Positions 32,379-37,744 of a DNA stretch of 37,744 nt are shown piece after piece. The translations under genes were made by a program, and so were the position numbers. Every line of letters begins with the position of its first letter. Within the stretch, counting starts at the first letter, position 1. This DNA is from an uncultured Collinsella sp. (GTDB lineage Bacteria > Actinomycetota > Coriobacteriia > Coriobacteriales > Coriobacteriaceae), in NCBI GenBank assembly GCA_900541125.1, contig UQIK01000025.1:1-37744 (forward strand), read 5' to 3'. The notes under the pieces were generated by a model. The model saw nothing but the letters and a program-made list of their open reading frames with translations. It was not told the origin of the DNA and did no database searches.

Positions 32379-33959
32379 TTAGGCGCCGTAGGGGTTGCGG
32401 TCGCGTTCGATGCGTTGGCGGATGTGGGCGTACTCGATAATCAACAGTACCAGCAGTAGGGCCATGATGGCTAGGTAGCTCACGACGGCGCCCATTAGGC
32501 CGAGCAGATTGATTAGAATCACCGGGAGCACCACGCTCACGGCAAAGCAGATCAGGTAGATCTTGGTGACGTCTCCAGCGTGGCGCAGCACCGTGATGAT
32601 GGCGTAGATAAAGTCGATGGCCGCGGTGACGCCGCCGGCGACGACCATCAGCAGCGCCAGCGTACGGTAGCGTTCAAAGCTGAGACCGTACATAAAGCTC
32701 ATGAGGGGAATGCCGGGACCTGCCATAAATGCGGCGCACACGCCGGTGATGACCACGATCAGCGCCATAACGGCAACAATAATCAGGTCAAAGCGACGAC
32801 GCTTGCGAGGATTAGCCCAAATGCTCGACAAGCGCAGGAGCTGCGGTTTATAGACAAATCCAATGCTTAACAGAATAGCCTGAGCTGGAAAAAACAGGGC
32901 ATTAAAGTACAGCTGGTATTTGTAGGCCAGTGTTCCTTCCATCACAAACTTGGGCATGCTTTCGATAAGGTTGAACAGGAATAGCGCGCCAAAGAGTGGG
33001 GCGCACTGGACAAACAGGTGGCCGACCTCGCGCAGGTTTACGCGGCGCGATTTTTCGGTCTCGAGCAGGGCGAGCGGCGCGGTGACCAGCACGAGCGAGG
33101 CGATTGCGGCGATGCCCATGGCCATGGCCGCGATGGGCATGCTGCGCGTGAAGAGCAGCGCCACGCTGAAGACCGCGATGACGCCGACGGAGCGTAGCGT
33201 TTGACTCATTCCAGCCAAGTAGAGCTTGTCGGCCTGCTGCAGGCGGCCTTCGTACACGTCGGCGACGCCGTCGATGACCTTATACAGGTAGACGCCCAGG
33301 CCGATCGTCGCCATCTGCGCGTCATAGCCGCGGGCGCTGCTATACATGAGGCCGCAGCCTAGGGCGAGCGCTCCGCAGATCCAACGATTGAGCTGGTAGG
33401 AGGCGAAGGACGTCTTTTCGTCGATGTCCGAGACCTGGAAATTGCGCACGCCGTAGTTGCATGCGATCATGATGAGCGTGCCGGTGACAAAGGCGATGGA
33501 GAATTTGCCGGCTTCTTCGGCGCCCACGAGCTGTGTGGACACGATGGTGAGCAGCGGAAACGCCAAGCCCCACACGGCGGTGCCGAGAGCGTTCCAAAGG
33601 TAATCGCGGCGGGTGGCGTGCTCCTCGTATTCCGCTTCCTGCATGGAGAAGCCGCCGCCGTAGACGGCACCGAGCAGACGGTTCCACCAAGCGTTGACCA
33701 TGCGGCGGACGGGGCCGGGCTTGCGATCGCGTTCGCGCCGGCGACGTGTGGCTTGGCTGCTATCGGGCCCGCCGGCGTTGCGCTGACTCAGCTCTTGGAT
33801 GCGTGCGAGTTCCTCGGCAGTGTGCGAGGCAGGGAAGAGGCCGTTCTCGATGCGGCCGCCCTGGGCCTTCGCGGCGCCGTCTCTCGATGCAGCGGGGTTG
33901 GAGACGCCGTTGCGGCGGGCGATGGCGCGGCGAATGCTATCGAGGGGCGTGATGCTCAA
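32379..33959 (-). CDS. Polysaccharide flippase-like membrane protein (MATE/Wzx superfamily)
   Basis: A 526-aa polytopic protein resembling lipopolysaccharide/teichoic acid O-unit flippases. A long, polar, Arg-rich N-terminal segment of about 110 residues precedes the first helix (WNALGTAVWGLAFPLLTIVS), which is unusual for Wzx and likely cytosolic. About 12-14 hydrophobic segments follow. The PlsC or glycosyltransferase partners often found with flippases are absent. The start follows GAAAGGA. A -10 TATACT lies at 33993-33988 and a 17-bp palindrome TTGAAC-GGATT-GTTCAA (34019-34035) is upstream. Confidence 0.75.
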   Translation of the reverse strand: MSITPLDSIRRAIARRNGVSNPAASRDGAAKAQGGRIENGLFPASHTAEELARIQELSQRNAGGPDSSQATRRRRERDRKPGPVRRMVNAWWNRLLGAVYGGGFSMQEAEYEEHATRRDYLWNALGTAVWGLAFPLLTIVSTQLVGAEEAGKFSIAFVTGTLIMIACNYGVRNFQVSDIDEKTSFASYQLNRWICGALALGCGLMYSSARGYDAQMATIGLGVYLYKVIDGVADVYEGRLQQADKLYLAGMSQTLRSVGVIAVFSVALLFTRSMPIAAMAMGIAAIASLVLVTAPLALLETEKSRRVNLREVGHLFVQCAPLFGALFLFNLIESMPKFVMEGTLAYKYQLYFNALFFPAQAILLSIGFVYKPQLLRLSSIWANPRKRRRFDLIIVAVMALIVVITGVCAAFMAGPGIPLMSFMYGLSFERYRTLALLMVVAGGVTAAIDFIYAIITVLRHAGDVTKIYLICFAVSVVLPVILINLLGLMGAVVSYLAIMALLLVLLIIEYAHIRQRIERDRNPYGA

Positions 33960-33987
33960 AGCGGAGTCCTTTCTATTGCTGCGCTTT

Positions 33988-34035
33988 AGTATAGACGCGA
34001 CGGTGTTCGTTCGTGTTTTTGAACGGATTGTTCAA
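33988..34035 (-). promoter_or_regulatory. Promoter -10 and palindrome of the flippase gene
   Basis: TATACT on the minus strand (33993-33988) lies 29 bases before the start codon. The inverted repeat TTGAAC/GTTCAA at 34019-34035 overlaps the expected -35 zone or lies just upstream, a reasonable operator position. Confidence 0.4.
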
Positions 34036-34139
34036 TAATTTCGGCGGGCGGCTGTAATTTGTCGGTAAACGTGCGGTATCCTGTTGAAGTTTTGTGACAC
34101 CCCCGATGCCGCCCACGCGGTACCAAGGAGCTTTTACCT

Positions 34140-35711
34140 ATGGACGTCGCCGCATTCTTACTGGCTCTTGTGCCGATTATTTGGCTGGTCGTGATGCTGC
34201 TGTGCTTTAAATGGCCAGCTTGGAAGGCCGCTATCGGATCGTTTGTCCTTTCGTGCCTGCTTGCCTTCGCATGGTGGCACCTGCCGGCAGCGCAGATCGC
34301 GACCGCCTCGCTCGAAGGTTTTTTGATGGCTCTGTGGCCCATCGTCCTGGTGATCATCGCCGCGGTGTTCACGTATAACCTGTGCGTTCGTACGGGCGCC
34401 ATGGACGTGATCGGCAGCATGATCACCTCCATCAGCAGCGACCGCCGTCTGCTGGCGCTGCTCGTGGCTTGGTGCTTCGGTGGCTTTATGGAGGGCATGG
34501 CCGGCTTCGGTACCGCTGTCGCCATTCCCGCCGGCATGCTCGCGGGCCTGGGCTTTGAGGCCGTGCCTGCCGTGCTCATCTGCCTGCTGGCCAACGGCGT
34601 GCCCACGCCCTACGGCTCCATCGGCATCCCCACGGTGTCCGTTGCCGACCTGGTGGGTTTGGATTCCCTTCACCTAGCGACCGTTCAGTTGGTGCAGCTC
34701 GCACCGTTCTTTGTGGTGATGCCGCTATTTATTGTGCTGGTTGCGGGCCGTGTTGCCGATGACCAGGGCAATGCCGCGAGTGTGGGCGAGCGTCTGCACG
34801 GTGTTGCCGGCGTGGCGTTGCTCTCCGGCGTGTCGTTTGTCGGCGCGGCTCTGGTCGTTGCCATGTTTGTGGGTCCCGAGCTGGCCGTGGTCGTAGGATC
34901 CATCGTTTCGCTCGCGCTGACCGCTGCGCTTGCCATGCGTGCCGAGAAGTCGGGGCATCTGGACGCACGCTTTCACATGAATATCGAGGCGGGGGAGAAG
35001 CTCACCGTTAAGTCGGCGCTTTCGGCCTGGTCGTGCTTCATCCTGATCTTTGTGTTGCTGCTGGGCACGTCTAATCTGGTGCCCGCCGTACATGCTGCGC
35101 TCGCGCCGTTTGCGAGCCATGTGCAGGTGTATTGCGGTGAGAATCCCGGTATGCTTACGTTTTCGTGGATCAACACGCCAGGCGTCTGGATTTTCCTGGC
35201 GGCGTTTGTCGGCGGTGCCATTCAGGGCGCTTCGCCGCGCATGATGGGCGAGGTGCTGGTCGCGACTGTGAAGCAGATGACGCCGACGGTGATCACGATG
35301 CTTTCGGTACTGGGCTGCGCCAAGGTGATGGGCTATGCCGGCATGATTTCGTCGATCAGTGCGTTTTGCATTGCGGTCGCCGGCGGTCTCTACCCGATTC
35401 TGGCTCCGTGGATCGGCGCAGTCGGTGCGTTCGTGACCGGCTCGGGCACGTCCTCGGGCATGCTGTTTGGTCCCATTCAGAGCCAGGCCGCCACTGCGCT
35501 GGGTGTGAGCGACTACTGGATGGTCGCATTGAACGCCCTGGGCGTCGCCGCTGGTAAGATGATCTCGCCGCAGACCCTCGCCATTGGTCTTGCCGCCGTG
35601 CACGTGCGCGGTAAGGATGCCGAGCTCCTGGGCGCGGTGCTGCCCTACGCTGCCGGCATGCTGGTCCTGATGAGCGCCATAGCCATGCTCGGCCAAGGCC
35701 TGCCGCTGTAG
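34140..35711 (+). CDS. lctP: L-lactate permease (LctP family)
   Basis: Proton-coupled lactate (and glycolate) transporter of 523 aa with about 12-14 hydrophobic helices. Family landmarks are TYNLCVRTGAMDVIGSMI, GGFMEGMAGFGTAVAIPAGM and the C-terminal GSGTSSGMLFGPIQSQAATA with ALNALGVAAGKMISPQTLAI, all highly conserved in LctP. The ATG at 34140 has AAGGAGC upstream. No lactate dehydrogenase genes adjoin; PEP carboxykinase follows after a repeat-rich gap, which could fit lactate-to-PEP metabolism, but they are separate transcription units. Confidence 0.94.
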   Translation: MDVAAFLLALVPIIWLVVMLLCFKWPAWKAAIGSFVLSCLLAFAWWHLPAAQIATASLEGFLMALWPIVLVIIAAVFTYNLCVRTGAMDVIGSMITSISSDRRLLALLVAWCFGGFMEGMAGFGTAVAIPAGMLAGLGFEAVPAVLICLLANGVPTPYGSIGIPTVSVADLVGLDSLHLATVQLVQLAPFFVVMPLFIVLVAGRVADDQGNAASVGERLHGVAGVALLSGVSFVGAALVVAMFVGPELAVVVGSIVSLALTAALAMRAEKSGHLDARFHMNIEAGEKLTVKSALSAWSCFILIFVLLLGTSNLVPAVHAALAPFASHVQVYCGENPGMLTFSWINTPGVWIFLAAFVGGAIQGASPRMMGEVLVATVKQMTPTVITMLSVLGCAKVMGYAGMISSISAFCIAVAGGLYPILAPWIGAVGAFVTGSGTSSGMLFGPIQSQAATALGVSDYWMVALNALGVAAGKMISPQTLAIGLAAVHVRGKDAELLGAVLPYAAGMLVLMSAIAMLGQGLPL

Positions 35712-35712
35712 T

Positions 35713-35847
35713 CGGCACTTAGGGACGTTCCTTATGTGTCGGCACTTTGGGAACGTCCCTAAGTGCCGGCATCCGGGGACACTCCTTGAATGTTGCCTGT
35801 TCAAGAGTGTCCCCAATGACTAGTCGTTTAAGAACGTCCCCAATGAC
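35713..35847. repeat. Composite of dispersed repeats between lctP and pckA
   Basis: A perfect 19-bp inverted repeat, CGGCACTTAGGGACGTTCC (35713-35731 with 35750-35768), starts one base after the lctP stop codon. It is followed by a segment shared with 13242-13266 (35764-35788), and by two direct copies of a GTCCCCAATGACT unit (ending at about 35822 and 35847), the second matching the palindrome at 6491-6544. Confidence 0.75.
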
Positions 35848-35899
35848 TGGGCCGCTTGCCTGCGATTTTTGACCGTTGAGCGGGCTTGCCGCCCTTACC

Positions 35900-35915
35900 G
35901 CAAAAACGTTTTTGC
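35900..35915. promoter_or_regulatory. Perfect 16-bp palindrome before pckA
   Basis: GCAAAAACGTTTTTGC is fully self-complementary with a central CG, the style of LacI/CcpA-family operators. It lies 75-90 bases before the pckA start. It could mediate carbon-source control of gluconeogenesis. Confidence 0.5.
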
Positions 35916-35989
35916 ATATCGGGTACAACGGGCTTTACGTGAGTAAAGTGCGCGCCGCGTCCACGTGTCGCGCTTTTAAAGGAGGCCCC

Positions 35990-37660
35990 ATGCCTGGTGT
36001 TACCCCTGCAGAAGTTTTGTCCAACTTTGGTATTACGCTGGTCGAAGATCCCGCCGAGAATCAGCCCCGCCTGCTGGTCGATCTACCCGCCGCGGAGCTC
36101 GTCGAGCACGCCATCCGCCGCGAAGAAGGCCGCATGGCATCCAACGGCGCGCTGGTGATTGAGACGGGGGAGCGCACCGGCCGTTCACCCAACGATCGCT
36201 TTATCGTTGACACCCCCGATGTTCACGACAAGATTGCCTGGGGTGCGGTCAACCGCCCGCTGTCCGTCGAGAGCTATGAGGCCATCAAGGCCGGCATCGT
36301 CGACTATCTCAACGAGCGTGATGTGTTCGTCACGCGCGGTATGGCCGGTGCCGACCGCAACCATACGCGTCGCCTGCTTGTCGCCTGCGAGCGTGCCAGC
36401 CAGGCACTCTTCATTAAGCAAATGCTCGCCCGTCCGCTCGCCCGCGAAATCGCGCGCACCGGCGAGCCCGACTTCTGCGTGCTCGCGGCACCTGGCTACC
36501 AGTGCGACCCTGCCATCAAGGGCCTCAACTCTAGCGCCGCCGTGGTCATCAACTTCCAGGAACGCGTGATTCTGGTCGCCGGCACCGGCTACTCCGGCGA
36601 GATTAAAAAGTCGATCTTTAGCGTCATGAACTATCTGCTGCCCGTCGAGGACGACGTGCTGCCCATGCACTGCTCGGCCAGCATGGACCCCGTCACGCAC
36701 GAGACCGCCGTGTTCTTTGGCCTGTCCGGTACCGGCAAGACTACGCTTTCGGCCAATCCCACGCGCCTGCTGATCGGCGACGACGAGCACGGTTGGTCCG
36801 ACATGGGCATCTTCAACATCGAGGGCGGCTGCTACGCCAAGTGCGAGGGCCTGGACGCGTTCCACGAGCCTGAGATCTTCAACGCTGTCCGCTTTGGCGC
36901 GATCTGCGAAAACGTGGTGCTCGATGAGAACCGCAAACCCAACTACGACGACATCTCGATCACGCACAACACGCGCGTGGCCTATCCCGTGGAGCACATT
37001 CCTAACGCGTGGACTAAGGGCATGGGCACCACTCCGAGTGTCGTGCTGTTCCTGACTTGCGACGCTTTTGGCGTGCTGCCGCCCATCTCGCGCCTGACGG
37101 CCGACGCCGCCATGTACCACTTTGTGACGGGCTTTACGGCTAAGATTCCCGGCACCGAGGTCGGCGTCACCGAGCCCACGCCCACGTTCTCTTCGCTGTT
37201 CGGCGAGCCGTTTATGCCACTCGACCCCATGGTCTATGCCAAGATGCTCGGCGAGCGCATCGCCGACGGTCGTACGCGCGTGTACCTGGTCAACACCGGC
37301 TGGATTGGCGGCGGTTATGGTGTGGGCCATCGCATCGAGCTTGCCTACACGCGCGCCCTGGTGGCCCGCGCCCTCGACGGTACCATCGAGGACAGCGAGT
37401 TCTTGCACGACGACATCTTTAACGTCGACATTCCCACGACGTGCCACGGCGTGCCCGATGGCATCCTGGTGCCGCGCCAATACTGGCAGAGCACCGCGCG
37501 CTATGACGAGGCCGCGCACAACCTGGCGGTGATGTTCGAGGAGAACTTCGAGAAGAAGTACTCGCACCTGCCCGAGTCCGTCAAAGCCGCCGGCCCGCAC
37601 GCCCAAGTACACGCCGACGCTCGTCATCGCGGCCGCGGGCTGCTGGGACTTCGCCACTAG
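35990..37660 (+). CDS. pckA: Phosphoenolpyruvate carboxykinase (ATP)
   Basis: Interconverts oxaloacetate + ATP and PEP + CO2 + ADP; in anaerobes it often runs towards oxaloacetate. The 556-aa protein has RTGRSPNDRFIVD, FGLSGTGKTTLSAN (kinase-1a/P-loop), GDDEHGWSDMGIFNIEGGCYAK (kinase-2 and metal/substrate site) and NTGWIGGGYGVG, all marks of the ATP-dependent class. The ATG at 35990 follows AAAGGAGG; the in-frame upstream ATG at 35876 lies in the promoter. The C-terminus is odd: homologues usually stop just after an AAGPxA ending, but here the frame continues for about 18 residues (QVHADARHRGRGLLGLRH). Confidence 0.95.
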   Translation: MPGVTPAEVLSNFGITLVEDPAENQPRLLVDLPAAELVEHAIRREEGRMASNGALVIETGERTGRSPNDRFIVDTPDVHDKIAWGAVNRPLSVESYEAIKAGIVDYLNERDVFVTRGMAGADRNHTRRLLVACERASQALFIKQMLARPLAREIARTGEPDFCVLAAPGYQCDPAIKGLNSSAAVVINFQERVILVAGTGYSGEIKKSIFSVMNYLLPVEDDVLPMHCSASMDPVTHETAVFFGLSGTGKTTLSANPTRLLIGDDEHGWSDMGIFNIEGGCYAKCEGLDAFHEPEIFNAVRFGAICENVVLDENRKPNYDDISITHNTRVAYPVEHIPNAWTKGMGTTPSVVLFLTCDAFGVLPPISRLTADAAMYHFVTGFTAKIPGTEVGVTEPTPTFSSLFGEPFMPLDPMVYAKMLGERIADGRTRVYLVNTGWIGGGYGVGHRIELAYTRALVARALDGTIEDSEFLHDDIFNVDIPTTCHGVPDGILVPRQYWQSTARYDEAAHNLAVMFEENFEKKYSHLPESVKAAGPHAQVHADARHRGRGLLGLRH

Positions 37661-37744
37661 CTTCGCCGTGAGTCCATATCCACCACAAAGGGGTTGATTT
37701 CCGATCTCAGCCGAACACATTGAGTGAATAGGCCGTTCCCGCAG

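Noticed and set aside
36185..37720. 511-codon frame antisense to pckA
   Set aside because: Shadow of a clear pckA; no known motifs.

Overview
The window looks like a stretch of chromosome from a high-GC Gram-positive gut bacterium of the class Coriobacteriia, most probably Collinsella or a close relative. This is an inference from protein style (Tat-type lipoprotein PstS, Coriobacteriia-like SerC/SerA and LctP), strong G/C preference at third codon positions, and abundant short palindromic intergenic repeats. No database search was possible. There are about 34 protein genes, nearly all housekeeping or transport, and I see no rRNA, tRNA, CRISPR array, prophage or intact insertion sequence.

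Layout. 1-3.1 kb: tgt (queuosine tRNA modification), a LOG-family nucleotide hydrolase, and a DinJ/RelB-YafQ toxin-antitoxin pair. 3.1-6.3 kb: a DegV lipid-binding protein, a HAD phosphatase and a PepV-type M20 dipeptidase. 6.3-10.5 kb: a repeat-rich leader followed by pstS-pstC-pstA-pstB (high-affinity phosphate uptake; no phoU follows) and a terminator. 10.5-13.3 kb: an ABC-F protein of the Uup type and a Cof-type HAD phosphatase. 13.3-16.9 kb: a DtxR/MntR-family regulator, a 127-nt hairpin, and a zinc/cadmium export operon (SmtB-like ArsR repressor, separate HMA protein, P1B-type ATPase) with three recognisable repressor sites. 16.9-18.9 kb: a lower-GC island with one gene encoding an AbiEi/DUF559-like nuclease-fold protein, bracketed by two pairs of inverted repeats. 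18.9-25.4 kb: a DEDDh exonuclease, a heavy-metal/manganese exporter with a histidine-rich loop, YaiI, an HdeD-like membrane protein, a nitroreductase with an excellent DtxR-type operator, two tandem histidine phosphatases and a shortened DUF1015-like protein. 25.4-29.4 kb: an M20 deacylase and the serine pathway pair serC-serA. 29.4-37.7 kb: a CPA1 cation/proton antiporter, a PPP-type phosphatase, a Wzx/MATE-like flippase, L-lactate permease and ATP-dependent PEP carboxykinase.

Themes. Metal homeostasis is the strongest functional theme: a DtxR-family sensor, a zinc-sensing ArsR with its exporter, and a metal exporter whose upstream region shares a motif with that of the DtxR gene. Central carbon and nitrogen functions (lactate uptake, PEP carboxykinase, serine synthesis, peptidases) fit a peptide- and lactate-using anaerobe.

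The least-explained content lies between genes. At least six families of inverted repeats sit in intergenic gaps, often between convergent genes. Although their arms differ, most contain a GGGAC/GTCCC core, and some copies recur at distant sites in the window (around 6.5, 13.2 and 35.8 kb). I regard this modular repeat superfamily, and the bracketed nuclease-fold gene at 17-18.6 kb, as the best candidates for something undescribed.
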